From Caldalkalibacillus thermarum (lineage in GTDB: Bacteria > Bacillota > Bacilli > Caldalkalibacillales > Caldalkalibacillaceae): a stretch of 64,000 bases of DNA. The notes beneath the pieces were generated by a model that was given only the letters and a program-made list of their open reading frames with translations, was not told the origin of the DNA and ran no database searches. This document shows positions 41,313-50,703 of the stretch, piece after piece; within the stretch, counting starts at the first letter, position 1; each line of letters starts with the position of its first letter. The position numbers and the translations under genes are program-made. The stretch is taken from NCBI RefSeq assembly GCF_014644735.1, contig NZ_BMKZ01000002.1, positions 1-64,000 of the forward strand, given 5' to 3'.

Positions 41313-43210
41313 TATGCCCCAACCCCCTTATCCATACCCTCATCATGCGGTTCGATATGATGACCGTGGTCTTCAATGACAGAGCGCAAGAACATGCACA
41401 GCAGCGTTCCGGCAATGCCAACACCGGCAATGGTAAACGGAATCACATTGGATTCATAGAAAGAATGCAAGCAGAAACCGAATCCGGCGATGAACAGCGC
41501 AAAAGCCATAATAAACGGTAAAATGGATGGATTAGGCATATGAATAGGACCTAAAGGCTCAGCAGGAATAATTTTGCCGTTACCTTTAGTTTTCTCCACA
41601 AACAGCGGGTCCAATCCACGCACTTTAGGGGTTTGGGCAAAATTATATTCCGGAATCGGTGTTTTGGTTGCCCACTCCAATGTACGTCCATCCCAAGGAT
41701 CAGCTTCAGCCAAGTCAGCCCGCAAATGGGTATAAATTACATTGATCACAAACAGGATGGTTGCCACTCCCATTAAAAGGGCACCCACGGTACTGATAAA
41801 GTTACCGGTTTCCAAACCCAAACCTTCAAGATAGGTAAATACGCGTCTAGGCATGCCCTGTAATCCCAGGAAATGTTGAATAAAGAAAGTCAGATGGAAG
41901 CCAATCAGGAACAACCAGAACATCCATTTACCCAGGGTTTCGTTTAACTTCTTATTAAACATTTTGGGCCACCAGTAATAGATACCGGCAAACAATCCTA
42001 ACACAACGCCACCAATGATCGTGTAATGGAAATGTGCCACCACAAAATAGGAGTCATGGTATTGATAGTTAGCAGGAGCTGCAGCCAGCATAACACCGGT
42101 GACACCACCCATCACAAAGGTGGGCAGAAAACCGAGACAGAACAGCATGGCCGTTGTCATCTGAATCCGGCCGCCCCACATGGTGAACAGCCAGTTGAAA
42201 ATTTTAATCCCGGTCGGCACAGCAATGGCCATGGTCGCCACAGCAAACAGAGCATTAGCTACGGGACCCATACCAACAGTGAACATATGGTGAGCCCAAA
42301 CCATAAAACCGATGAAACCGATTAATATGGTAGCAAAGACCATGGAGGTGTAACCAAACAAACGCTTCTTGGAGAAAGTGCTGATCACTTCAGAAATAAT
42401 CCCGAATGCAGGCAATACCAAGATGTATACTTCGGGGTGTCCGAAAATCCAGAACAAATGCTGCCAAATGATGACGTTTCCTCCACCGGCAACGTTGAAA
42501 AACTGAGCGTCAAATATTCTCTCGAACATAAGCAGGAACAACCCGGCCGTTAACGGTGGAAAAGCAAACACGATTAATGCAGAAGCAATAAACGTTGTCC
42601 AAGTAAACATAGGCATGCGCATCAAAGTCATGCCAGGTGCCCGCATGTTTAAGATGGTCACCAAAAAGTTAATCCCGCTGATGAGTGTTCCCGCACCAGA
42701 GATCTGCAAACCAAGCACATAAAAGTCAAGTCCAGAACCACTATATTGAGTGGACAATGGTGCATAAGCTGTCCAGCCGGCATCAGGTGCGCCACCCATA
42801 AACCAGCTCAGGTTCAACAAAATGCCTCCAAACAGAAACAACCAGAAACCCAGAGCATTCAAAAAGGGGAAAGCAACGTCCCTGGCCCCAATCTGCAACG
42901 GAACAATGACGTTCATCAAACCGAACAGAAGGGGCATGGCCGCAAAGAAAATCATAGTTGTTCCATGCATAGTAATCAGTTCATTAAATGTGGAACCGCT
43001 AACAAGCGTATTTTCCGGGTACATGAGTTGCAAACGAATTAAGATAGCCTCAATTCCACCAAGTAAAAAGAAGAAAAAGCCTGCGGAGAAGTACATTTTA
43101 CCGATCTTCTTATGATCAACAGTCGTCAGCCAATCCCATAAAACACTTCCAAAGCCAGCTTTTGGTTCCGCTGTTGAGACATGGCTCTGGCCAACAGCAT
43201 GTGTAGACAT
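41312..43210 (-). CDS. ctaD: Cytochrome caa3 oxidase subunit I
   Basis: Catalytic heme-copper subunit that reduces oxygen and pumps protons. The 632 residues have twelve or more helices. Ligands are visible in MHGTTMIFF (low-spin heme His), WQHLFWIFGHPEVYILVLPAFG (CuB His-Glu-Tyr region), VWAHHMFTVGM (CuB His-His) and YHDSYFVVAHFHYTIIGG (heme a and a3 His). The YILVLPAFG segment marks a type A enzyme. The extra C-terminal helices are typical of Bacillus CtaD. It lies 59 bases after the ctaC stop. Confidence 0.97.
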   Translation of the reverse strand: MSTHAVGQSHVSTAEPKAGFGSVLWDWLTTVDHKKIGKMYFSAGFFFFLLGGIEAILIRLQLMYPENTLVSGSTFNELITMHGTTMIFFAAMPLLFGLMNVIVPLQIGARDVAFPFLNALGFWLFLFGGILLNLSWFMGGAPDAGWTAYAPLSTQYSGSGLDFYVLGLQISGAGTLISGINFLVTILNMRAPGMTLMRMPMFTWTTFIASALIVFAFPPLTAGLFLLMFERIFDAQFFNVAGGGNVIIWQHLFWIFGHPEVYILVLPAFGIISEVISTFSKKRLFGYTSMVFATILIGFIGFMVWAHHMFTVGMGPVANALFAVATMAIAVPTGIKIFNWLFTMWGGRIQMTTAMLFCLGFLPTFVMGGVTGVMLAAAPANYQYHDSYFVVAHFHYTIIGGVVLGLFAGIYYWWPKMFNKKLNETLGKWMFWLFLIGFHLTFFIQHFLGLQGMPRRVFTYLEGLGLETGNFISTVGALLMGVATILFVINVIYTHLRADLAEADPWDGRTLEWATKTPIPEYNFAQTPKVRGLDPLFVEKTKGNGKIIPAEPLGPIHMPNPSILPFIMAFALFIAGFGFCLHSFYESNVIPFTIAGVGIAGTLLCMFLRSVIEDHGHHIEPHDEGMDKGVGA

Positions 43211-43268
43211 ACATCATTACCCCCTTCATCACAAACAATATCCAGCTTAAGGCCTTACATTGCCAGTG

Positions 43269-44288
43269 CTATTGCAACTTTAACTGCATTAAGTACTCAA
43301 CCAAGGCTTCGATATCATTTTCGTTCAAGCCTAATTCACTGGCTGAGGGCATGTAGTTTCCTTCTTTAACCTCTTCAGGATTTTCAATCCAACGCGCTAG
43401 ATTCTCTTCATTATTTTGCAAAATGCCTGCAATTTTCTCCCGATCCCCAATGCCAGCTAAGTTGGGATATGGAGACTTGGTCACACCGTCAGTGGCATGG
43501 CAAGCAATACAGGATTGTTCAAACACAGCACGTCCTTGTTCTGCCAGCACTGTTTTGGGTGTGTCATCATAATTGGTCATGGTTGCTACCCATTGTTCAA
43601 ACTCCTCCGGCTCCACAGCAATCACTTTAAAGTCCATCAAGGCGTGCGACGGACCACAAAGTTCTGCACATTTACCGTGATACACACCAGGCTCGTCGGC
43701 CTGTAGCCACATGTTATTGGTCAGTCCCGGGTTTGTGTCTGTTTTACCTCCCAAGCTGGGAACCCAGAAAGAATGAATCACATCCTTGGACGTTAATTCA
43801 AAATAAACACGCTGGCCGGTCGGAATATAAATATCCTGGGCAGTGACAATACCTTGTTCCGGATATTCCACTTCCCACCAGTATTGATGGGCGGTCACCT
43901 TGATTAACAATGCATCGCCTTCCTCTTCTTCTGAGTAGGTTTCAGCAAGGGTAAACGTGGTGACAACCGTCGGTATGGCCAAAATAATAAGTAAAATAAT
44001 CGGAATGACAGTCCAGATAATCTCCAGTGTATGGCTCCCTTCCACTTGCTCGGGATAGCCCTTTTGACCGGGGCGTTGTCTAAACTTGACCAAAACATAG
44101 ACATAAATGATCATGACCACAGCAATCACAACGATCATAATGTAAAGGCTGAGCTTAATCAAAGACAACTGTTTCTCAGCCACCGGGCCGGCCGGATCCA
44201 ATGCAGACAGATATGGCTTGCCACAACCTGTTAAAACGAGTGCGAGCACTAAAAATAAAAATAGTGTTCGCCACATGCTACGACTCAT
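43269..44288 (-). CDS. ctaC: Cytochrome caa3 oxidase subunit II with cytochrome c domain
   Basis: Electron-entry subunit, 339 residues. The lipoprotein signal LFLFLVLALVLTGC ends with lipidated Cys22. Two transmembrane helices follow. The CuA domain has HSFWVPSLGGK and the ligand cluster CAELCGPSHALM. A fused C-terminal cytochrome c domain has CIACH (covalent heme) and an axial Met in YMPSASELG. The outer domains are rich in Glu and Asp, a trait of alkaliphile caa3 enzymes. ATG 44288 is chosen because the protein then starts directly with the signal peptide; longer versions from 44384 add a non-signal stretch. It heads the operon behind a promoter at 44429-44457. Confidence 0.95.
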   Translation of the reverse strand: MSRSMWRTLFLFLVLALVLTGCGKPYLSALDPAGPVAEKQLSLIKLSLYIMIVVIAVVMIIYVYVLVKFRQRPGQKGYPEQVEGSHTLEIIWTVIPIILLIILAIPTVVTTFTLAETYSEEEEGDALLIKVTAHQYWWEVEYPEQGIVTAQDIYIPTGQRVYFELTSKDVIHSFWVPSLGGKTDTNPGLTNNMWLQADEPGVYHGKCAELCGPSHALMDFKVIAVEPEEFEQWVATMTNYDDTPKTVLAEQGRAVFEQSCIACHATDGVTKSPYPNLAGIGDREKIAGILQNNEENLARWIENPEEVKEGNYMPSASELGLNENDIEALVEYLMQLKLQ

Positions 44289-44428
44289 TAATTCATCAAC
44301 CCCACTTTCTTTCTCTTTTGTCATTGTCTGCCATTTACCCACTTTTAACGCTGGCTTCCGGAGCAGCATGTTGAAGCGTGGCAAAACGGCTTTTGATTCC
44401 TATTATTTCATCATTCAAGCTCAGATAC

Positions 44429-44457
44429 ATAATAGCACACCGACTACCCACCGACAA
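44429..44457 (-). promoter_or_regulatory. ctaC operon promoter
   Basis: On the minus strand TTGTCG (44457-44452), 17 bases, TATTAT (44434-44429). It leaves a leader of about 135 bases. Confidence 0.55.
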
Positions 44458-44496
44458 GTTTTTCACAATTTTGTCATATCTCTATATGATGAACTT

Positions 44497-44532
44497 CATT
44501 GAAAACAGCCGGGGATTAAATAACCCCCAGCT
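44497..44532 (-). terminator. Terminator of the kbl remnant
   Basis: AGCCGGGG pairs with CCCCAGCT around the stop codon, followed on the minus strand by GTTTTC. Confidence 0.65.
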
Positions 44533-45358
44533 TTTTGCCCACTTTTTCAAAGGCGTCCAAGGCCTGCTCAAGTTCCCTTTTAGAGTGACTGGCAGTGACA
44601 ATGGTCCGGATACGGGCGCTCCCTTTGGGGACAGTTGGATAAACAATACCTTGGGCAAATATGCCTGCTTCAAACAGTTCATCGGAGAAGCGCATACATT
44701 TTGCGCCGTCGCCGATGATCACTGGAGTAATCGGGGTTTCACTGTTTCCGGTGTCAAACCCAAGTTGCTGTAAACTGTTTTTAAAAAACTTGGTGTTGTC
44801 CCACAAGCGGTCAATAAGCTCCGGTTCTTCGAGTAAAACTTCAATTGCTGCCAGACAGGCGGCTGTGACGGCAGGTGGATGTGAGGTGCTGAATAAAAAT
44901 GGGCGCGCCCGGTGAATGAGGTAGTCCCGCACCGTCTGAGTGCTGGCCACATATCCCCCTAAAACCCCGATCGCCTTGCTAAGGGTTCCTACTTGAATAT
45001 GTACCCGTCCATGTAAATTAAAGTGATCCACTGTCCCTCTGCCATTCTTGCCCAACACGCCACTGGCATGGGCATCATCAACCATCACTAAGGCGTCATA
45101 TTTTTCGCACAAATCCACAATATCAGGCAGTGGCGCAATATTGCCGTCCATACTAAACACACCGTCCGTGACCACAAGGCGGACACGACAGCTTTGGGTC
45201 TCCTGCAATGCTTGTTCCAGATCATTCATATCGCAATGTTTATAAATACGGCGCTTAGCTTTCGTTAAGCGGATGCCGTCGATAATGGATGCATGATTCA
45301 ATTCATCGCTAATGACAACATCTTGATCAGTCAACATGGAGGATAAGACATTTTCCAT
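44516..45358 (-). pseudogene. kbl: 2-amino-3-ketobutyrate CoA ligase (glycine C-acetyltransferase), N-terminally truncated
   Basis: Kbl splits 2-amino-3-ketobutyrate (made by Tdh from threonine) into glycine and acetyl-CoA. The 280 residues begin with [25 protein letters not shown], a region that is at about position 115 in full-length (about 390-residue) enzymes. They continue through [18 protein letters not shown] and the PLP lysine in VGTLSKAIG (Lys128 here) to a normal C-terminus. The first 110 or so residues, which carry part of the PLP site and dimer contacts, are missing. The remaining frame overlaps the last 32 bases of tdh in another frame. A deletion of about 350 bp spanning the tdh end and kbl start explains both genes. 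An assembly error is also possible. Confidence 0.8.
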
Positions 45359-46364
45359 TCATCATCAGTTCAAAGCCTTGTTCAAATTGATCCAGAGGAA
45401 AACGATGGGTGATAATCTCTTCCACATTCACGCGGCCCGACTGCAATAAGCCAGCTGTCTGATACCAGGTTTCATACATGAGACGCCCTGTAATGCCATG
45501 AACCTGGATCCCTTTAAACACAATATCGTTGGTTATATCCAGTTCAACGTTTCTGGTGGGCAGTCCCAGCATGGAGACCCGTCCTCCATTCGTAACCATT
45601 CTGAATCCCTGCTTAATAGCTACGGGATGGCCGCTCATTTCCAAGACCACATCCACTCCGGCATGATCAGTTAATTCCATTATTTTTTGTACAGGGTCTT
45701 CTTTTACACTGTTGATGAGGGCTGATGCCCCTGCTTTTTCAGCAATCTGCAGGCGGTAATCATTAACATCAAGAGCATAAACCTGTGCCGCCCCGCATGC
45801 TTTAGCCACTGCAACAGCCATAAGCCCGATTGGGCCGCAGCCGACCACAGCAACCGTTTTTCCGGCCACGGGACCTGATAACACAGTTTGGACAGCATTA
45901 CCAAGCGGCTCCTGAATGGAAGCAATGTGAAAGGGAAGGGCAGGATCATTCTTCCATACATTGGCCGCTGGCAAGGCAACATATTCCGCGAAGCACCCTG
46001 TTGTATCTACGCCAATAATCTTTGTTTGTTGGCATATATGTGCTTTTCCTGTTCTGCATTGGGGGCATGTGCCACAGACTATATGTGTCTCTGCCGAAAC
46101 TTGATCCCCTACCTTCACATGCTGAACTTGGCTGCCTACCTCCACAACGGTGCCAGCAAATTCATGACCAAAAACATAAGGGGGGTGTACTCTGCTTTCT
46201 GCCCAAGCATCCCAAGCATAAATATGTACATCTGTCCCACAAACAGAAGTGGCTTCAACTTTGATTAATACTTCATTCTCCTTAATGCTGGGAATATCCA
46301 CTTCTTCCAGTCTTGCCCCCGGGCCGGGCCGGTCTTTCACAATCGCTTTCATCTTTCCATTCAC
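45327..46364 (-). CDS. tdh: L-threonine 3-dehydrogenase, altered C-terminus
   Basis: Zinc-dependent, NAD-linked dehydrogenase that oxidises threonine to 2-amino-3-ketobutyrate. Motifs: [15 protein letters not shown] and [12 protein letters not shown] (catalytic zinc), [15 protein letters not shown] (structural zinc, four cysteines), [17 protein letters not shown] (NAD fold). The start is GTG 46364 (nine bases after AAGGAG), which gives the N-terminus NGKMKAIVK seen in Bacillus Tdh; the ATG at 46373 is too close to the ribosome site. The last 8 residues (KCLILHVD) are read from kbl sequence out of frame and replace the normal end. The enzyme may still work. A perfect palindrome lies on its promoter. 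Confidence 0.9.
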   Translation of the reverse strand: MNGKMKAIVKDRPGPGARLEEVDIPSIKENEVLIKVEATSVCGTDVHIYAWDAWAESRVHPPYVFGHEFAGTVVEVGSQVQHVKVGDQVSAETHIVCGTCPQCRTGKAHICQQTKIIGVDTTGCFAEYVALPAANVWKNDPALPFHIASIQEPLGNAVQTVLSGPVAGKTVAVVGCGPIGLMAVAVAKACGAAQVYALDVNDYRLQIAEKAGASALINSVKEDPVQKIMELTDHAGVDVVLEMSGHPVAIKQGFRMVTNGGRVSMLGLPTRNVELDITNDIVFKGIQVHGITGRLMYETWYQTAGLLQSGRVNVEEIITHRFPLDQFEQGFELMMNGKCLILHVD

Positions 46365-46403
46365 CGCGTACATCTCCTTTCAACCGCTTACATAATACAA
46401 ATG

Positions 46404-46415
46404 CTATTGCAATAG
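46404..46415. promoter_or_regulatory. Perfect palindrome at the tdh promoter, candidate operator
   Basis: CTATTGCAATAG lies immediately downstream of the tdh -10 box, where a repressor would block transcription start. Confidence 0.5.
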
Positions 46416-46416
46416 G

Positions 46417-46446
46417 ATTATATCACTGAACGACAGGAGATGTAAA
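46417..46446 (-). promoter_or_regulatory. tdh promoter
   Basis: On the minus strand TTTACA (46446-46441), 18 bases, TATAAT (46422-46417) with an extended TG. Confidence 0.6.
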
Positions 46447-46498
46447 ACACATTGTCCATTCTAGGTGTATATTCGCGGGAACAGGGAACCTCAGAAAC

Positions 46499-47239
46499 TT
46501 ACGACAGTGAAAGGGAAAGACCTTTGTACGCAGCAGTGATTGTTCCTGTAAAAAACGACTGAGCTTCTTCCACATACTGTTGGGGATCAACAGTAGGATA
46601 AAAATGGGTCAAAACCAAGTGTTTTGCGTGCAGCCGCTCAGCAACCACAGCCGCTTCTTTGGCGGAAAGATGCTTAATTCCCGTCCTTTTATTCTCTTCT
46701 AAAAATGAAGCCTCCAAAATCAAAACGTCTGGCTGGGAAGGAAGTTGGCTCCAATCCGTGTCAGGACCACTATCTGCTCCATAAACCAGGCAGAATTGTC
46801 CATCCGTCACGCTCCAGCCAAAACATGGCCCCTGATGGTCAGTTTGAAAGAAGCGGAAACGGGAGCGGCCCAGCTCTAACTCTTCGCCCTGGGCAATATC
46901 CACAGCTACACTAACGTCCTTATAAGCCCTGCATCTGGCTTTAACCTCAGGAAGTGACGGCCCATAAATCACGAGTGAATGGGAACGGAAGCCCTTCAAC
47001 AAGGACATATAAGCAGCGTATTGAAAAATTCCCACATCGGCTACATGGTCATGGTGGTAATGGGACAGAATGATCGCATCCACTTGTGCCGGGTGAATCC
47101 AGGGTTGGATGTGGCTGGCTACCCCACTGCCGCAATCAAACAGGATGCGCGTTCCGCTGCCATCTTCGAACAGGTAACCTGGTGTGGCTTGACCGGGGGC
47201 GGGAAACGGAGAATAACAACCAATGACTGTTAATTTCAC
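46499..47239 (-). CDS. yhfI: Metallo-beta-lactamase-fold hydrolase (YhfI-like)
   Basis: A 246-residue metal-dependent hydrolase of the RNase Z-like metallo-beta-lactamase branch. The zinc motif is LSHYHHDHVADVG (HxHxDH, about residues 59-71). Later ligands lie in TDHQGP, GADSGPD and LTHFYP. It resembles B. subtilis YhfI from the start (KLTVIGCYSPFPAPGQATPGYLFEDG) to the end. The substrate is unknown. The start is GTG 47239, with AGGAGG eight bases upstream. It is separated from korB by a terminator. Confidence 0.85.
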   Translation of the reverse strand: MKLTVIGCYSPFPAPGQATPGYLFEDGSGTRILFDCGSGVASHIQPWIHPAQVDAIILSHYHHDHVADVGIFQYAAYMSLLKGFRSHSLVIYGPSLPEVKARCRAYKDVSVAVDIAQGEELELGRSRFRFFQTDHQGPCFGWSVTDGQFCLVYGADSGPDTDWSQLPSQPDVLILEASFLEENKRTGIKHLSAKEAAVVAERLHAKHLVLTHFYPTVDPQQYVEEAQSFFTGTITAAYKGLSLSLS

Positions 47240-47290
47240 ACTTTCTACCTCCTGTTACGATCCTCTTTGACTCATGACCACTTGAACCGT

Positions 47291-47322
47291 AAAAAAGGGG
47301 GAAGGTTACCCTTCCCCCTTTT
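47291..47322 (-). terminator. Terminator of korAB
   Basis: GGGGGAAGG pairs with CCTTCCCCC around TTAC, flanked by A and T runs; works on both strands. Confidence 0.95.
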
Positions 47323-47346
47323 ACCTTATTCTTTCACATCTATTTT

Positions 47347-48219
47347 TTACATAAACTCCTGAACCAGCTGATTAAACTTTTCTTCATTCAAATGCAATGG
47401 CTGATGAGCCAGCGGTTCTTTCTTAAATCCTTTTAGACGCTCTTCATAAGACGGTTTTTCAAGATCTTGATAGATCAGCCCGGTAACCAAGCCGTTGTGT
47501 TCCATCAAGACTTGCATGGCTTGCAGCCGGTTGTGAGGATCATAACCCTCGATAGCAGACAGATCAGTCAAGTTTTCTTTATACCAATCGTAAGTGTTGA
47601 CTTTGTTGTAAGTGACGCAAGGACTAAACACATTGATCAAAGCAAACCCTTTATGTTTGATGCCCTGTTCAATTAATGAGGTTAGACCTTTCAGGTCACT
47701 AGAAAAGCCCTGGGCCACAAACGTAGCACCTGCTGTTAATGCTGCTTCAAGAATGGCAATGGGCGATTCGATTTGCCCTTCAGGCGTGCTTTTCGTTTTG
47801 AAGCCAACCTGGGAGCGGGGAGATGTCTGCCCTTTGGTTAAGCCATAGATGTGGTTATCCATGACAATATAGGTGATATCAATATTACGGCGAATGGCAT
47901 GGAGGGTATGACCCAAACCAATAGCATAGCCGTCTCCGTCTCCACCTGCTGCTATCACCGTCAAATCGCGGTTGGCTAGTTTCAATCCTTGGGCAATAGG
48001 CAGCGCTCTTCCGTGCACGCCGTGAAATCCGTTGGAATTGATATATCCTGAGATACGGCCTGAGCAGCCAATACCAGCAACGATAGCCAAATCTTCAGGT
48101 TCCAATCCCACATTAGCAGCAGCACGCTGCAGGGCAGCCTGAACGGAAAAATCGCCGCAGCCAGGGCACCAGTTTGGTTTAACCTTGTTGCGGAAATCTT
48201 TGAAAGTAGCCATGTTCAT
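47347..48219 (-). CDS. korB: 2-oxoacid:ferredoxin oxidoreductase, beta (TPP-binding) subunit
   Basis: With the alpha subunit, oxidatively decarboxylates a 2-oxoacid (2-oxoglutarate or pyruvate class) to the acyl-CoA, reducing ferredoxin. The 290 residues have PNWCPGCGDFSVQAALQRA near the start, the TPP/magnesium motif AGGDGDGYAIGLGH with DITYIVMDNHIYGLTKGQTSP, and no extra ferredoxin domain. AAGGAGC lies before ATG 48219. It overlaps korA by four bases. Which 2-oxoacid is used cannot be told from sequence. Confidence 0.9.
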   Translation of the reverse strand: MNMATFKDFRNKVKPNWCPGCGDFSVQAALQRAAANVGLEPEDLAIVAGIGCSGRISGYINSNGFHGVHGRALPIAQGLKLANRDLTVIAAGGDGDGYAIGLGHTLHAIRRNIDITYIVMDNHIYGLTKGQTSPRSQVGFKTKSTPEGQIESPIAILEAALTAGATFVAQGFSSDLKGLTSLIEQGIKHKGFALINVFSPCVTYNKVNTYDWYKENLTDLSAIEGYDPHNRLQAMQVLMEHNGLVTGLIYQDLEKPSYEERLKGFKKEPLAHQPLHLNEEKFNQLVQEFM

Positions 48220-49946
48220 AACAGCTCCTTTAGTCCTTTTTCAATTTCGTGGGGCAAGAACGGGTTACCATCATATTTATTTAATTGACGAATCTTTTCA
48301 GCATATCCTACGTTCAGTCTAACCAGATTGGCCAACTGTCCTGTCGCATTATTCTCAACGACCAGGACTTGCTTGGCTTTTTCGAGGTAAGGTTTTAATT
48401 CTTCAGCGGGGAATGGGTGCAACAAGCGGACATGCACGTGGTTTATGTTGTGCCCTTCCGCTTCCAGACGCTCTTTTGCTTCCTTAATCGCTCCCACAGT
48501 TGAACCCATTCCCAGGACGAGAATCTCGGGATGCTCATATTTGGCATCCATCGTTAAAGGTTTATAAAATTTAAGGTTTTTTAATTTGCGCAGACGTTTA
48601 TCCATTTGTAATTTGCGATTGACAGCATCTTCTGACGGACGGCCGTTTTCCCCGTGTTCCACTCCAGTGGCATGGACCAAACCGTTTTTGGTGCCGGGAA
48701 GCACCCGGGGAGAGATGCCATCCTCGGTCACTTCATAACGTTTAAACAACTCGTCTTCTTGTTTAGGCACTTCATCGAGCAACTTGCCGCGGCGGATTTC
48801 AATCCGGCTGTAATCAAAAGGATCAACCGTTTGTTTGCCCAGAGATAATTGCAGATCTGAAGCGATAATAACCGGGCATTGCAACTCTTCTGCAATATTG
48901 AAAGCTTCTACAGTATCATAAAATGCTTCTTCTGCCGTACTTGGTGCAATGACCACTTTAGGTATTTCACCATGGGTACCATAAATCAAAGCATTGATGT
49001 CACTTTGTTCCTGCTTAGTCGGCAAACCTGTACTGGGGCCGCCTCGCTGTGTATCGACAATGACCACCGGTGTTTCGGTCATTCCAGCCAGACCGATACC
49101 TTCCATCATCAAGGAGAGGCCCGGTCCTGCTGAAGCTGTCATAGCTCTTACACCACCAAAGTTAGCACCAATGGCCATGGTAATGGCTGCAATTTCGTCT
49201 TCTGTTTGTACCACCGTTCCACCCAGGTCAGGTAACTTCTTAATTAGATATTCCATAATTTCAGAAGCAGGGGTGATGGGATAGGCTGCCATGATGCGGC
49301 AACCAGCCGCAATGGCCCCAAGGGCAATAGCATCATTACCAATCATAAACATGCGTTTTTTGCCATCCCCCGGCTCCAGCCGCAGGTTCTCCAGCTCTCC
49401 TCCTGCCTGCTCGCTAAACACTTCATAGCCTTTATTTAAGGCTTGAATATTCATGTCAATAATTTTGTCGCCTTTACGTTTGAAAATTTCTCTAACCACA
49501 TCATGAAACGCTTCAATGTTAATCCCTAGTGCGGAAGCCGAAGCACCAACAGCAACCATATTTTTCATTAATGAGCTGCCTAATTCATCCGCGATTTGGG
49601 TAAAAGGGACAGAGTACAAAGTCCCATGGGCTCCATCTGGCAGCTTGGGATTAAACTTGCTGTCCGCAATCACAATGCCGTGTTCAGCCAGCTCGTGAAT
49701 ATTTAGGTCAATCGTTTCCTGATCAAAGGCAACCAGGACATCCAAATCGTCTGAAATGGCACGGATCGGCTTGGTGCTGACCCTGATTTTGTTGTTCGTG
49801 TGTCCCCCTTTGATACGAGATGAAAAATGGCGATAACCATACAAATGATAACCCATGCGTTTGAGGGCAACAGCGAAAATTTCCCCTGTACTTTCAATTC
49901 CCTCTCCCTGTTGCCCGCCAACTTTCCACGAAAGTTGATTCATCAT
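48216..49946 (-). CDS. korA: 2-oxoacid:ferredoxin oxidoreductase, alpha subunit (gamma-alpha fusion)
   Basis: A 576-residue subunit that fuses an N-terminal gamma domain (SWKVGGQQGEGIESTGEIFAVALKRMGYHLYGYRHFSSRIKGGHT, residues 3-190) to the alpha pyrimidine-binding domain (GNDAIALGAIAAGCRIMAAYPITPASEIMEYL, ALTASAGPG-like TASAGPGLSLMMEGIG). This is the aerobic, oxygen-tolerant Kor/Vor type found in Bacilli and Actinobacteria. ATG 49946 is chosen because AGAAGGAG is eight bases upstream; earlier in-frame starts have no ribosome site. Confidence 0.9.
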   Translation of the reverse strand: MMNQLSWKVGGQQGEGIESTGEIFAVALKRMGYHLYGYRHFSSRIKGGHTNNKIRVSTKPIRAISDDLDVLVAFDQETIDLNIHELAEHGIVIADSKFNPKLPDGAHGTLYSVPFTQIADELGSSLMKNMVAVGASASALGINIEAFHDVVREIFKRKGDKIIDMNIQALNKGYEVFSEQAGGELENLRLEPGDGKKRMFMIGNDAIALGAIAAGCRIMAAYPITPASEIMEYLIKKLPDLGGTVVQTEDEIAAITMAIGANFGGVRAMTASAGPGLSLMMEGIGLAGMTETPVVIVDTQRGGPSTGLPTKQEQSDINALIYGTHGEIPKVVIAPSTAEEAFYDTVEAFNIAEELQCPVIIASDLQLSLGKQTVDPFDYSRIEIRRGKLLDEVPKQEDELFKRYEVTEDGISPRVLPGTKNGLVHATGVEHGENGRPSEDAVNRKLQMDKRLRKLKNLKFYKPLTMDAKYEHPEILVLGMGSTVGAIKEAKERLEAEGHNINHVHVRLLHPFPAEELKPYLEKAKQVLVVENNATGQLANLVRLNVGYAEKIRQLNKYDGNPFLPHEIEKGLKELL

Positions 49947-50109
49947 GACTATTTCCACTCCTTCTACCCTTACCATCATTATCGACACTGTATTTATAAG
50001 CAATAAAAATAAATATTATAGAAAAATAGAAAACTGCTTGGAAAACTACTTTTTAAACTTTTACAATTGTAGACTTATCGGCCTAAAATTGCAACCCTTT
50101 TCATTTAAA

Positions 50110-50188
50110 AAAAGGCCGATTTTCATCTGTTGATTTTCATCTATTATTATTGTAACGTATTTTTTTTATTATTGTAACGTATTTTTTT
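50110..50188. repeat. Two sets of head-to-tail short duplications
   Basis: GATTTTCATCTGTT (50118-50131) is followed directly by GATTTTCATCTATT (50132-50145), one mismatch. A 22-base unit starting ATTATTGTAACGTA (50146-50167) is then repeated with one T less (50168-50188). Both lie in the AT-rich space between korA and spoVS, where no gene was seen. Confidence 0.95.
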
Positions 50189-50282
50189 AAATTGCTCTAT
50201 ACTCTTGATTCATCCTTTTTTCAGTCGCAATTAGATTTAAATGAGCATGGTTTTTTTAGAAAAACCACTATCTGAAAACAGA

Positions 50283-50311
50283 AACCTGCCTGCCCTAAAA
50301 GGCAGACAGGT
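50283..50311 (-). terminator. Terminator of spoVS
   Basis: ACCTGCCTGCC pairs with GGCAGACAGGT around CTAAAA; TTCTGTTTT follows on the minus strand. Confidence 0.85.
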
Positions 50312-50321
50312 CCCCACAGGA

Positions 50322-50582
50322 TTATCTAGGTTCCACAATCAGTTTAATCGCCGTCCGTTCTTCTCCATCAATCAAAATATCAGTAAAAGCAGGAATGCAA
50401 ATGAGATCAATACCACTTGGTGCTACAAATCCTCTTGCAATTGCTACGGCTTTTACCGCTTGGTTAAGTGCACCGGCACCAATCGCCTGAATTTCAGCGG
50501 AGCCACGTTCTCTCAACACACCAGCAAGTGCACCAGCTACAGAATTAGGGTTAGATTTTGCTGAAACTTTTAACACTTCCAT
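50322..50582 (-). CDS. spoVS: Stage V sporulation protein S (Alba-like)
   Basis: An 86-residue protein, almost invariant among spore formers, needed for coat assembly and spore release. Recognised over its whole length: VLKVSAKSNPNSVAGALAGVLRERGSAEIQAIGAGALNQAVKAVAIARG. The fold is Alba-like, so nucleic acid binding is possible. ATG 50582 is chosen because AGGAGGA lies just upstream and gives the exact family length; an upstream TTG or ATG extension is not conserved. It is monocistronic. Confidence 0.96.
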   Translation of the reverse strand: MEVLKVSAKSNPNSVAGALAGVLRERGSAEIQAIGAGALNQAVKAVAIARGFVAPSGIDLICIPAFTDILIDGEERTAIKLIVEPR

Positions 50583-50703
50583 GATTTGTTCCTCCTCATT
50601 TAGTGTGATGTTTGATATCACTTCTAAATACTATTCGCGATGGCCGGTAATAATTCCTGCTTTTGGACTTAAAAATTCTAAATTTTTTTCCTTTTGGTTG
50701 TTG

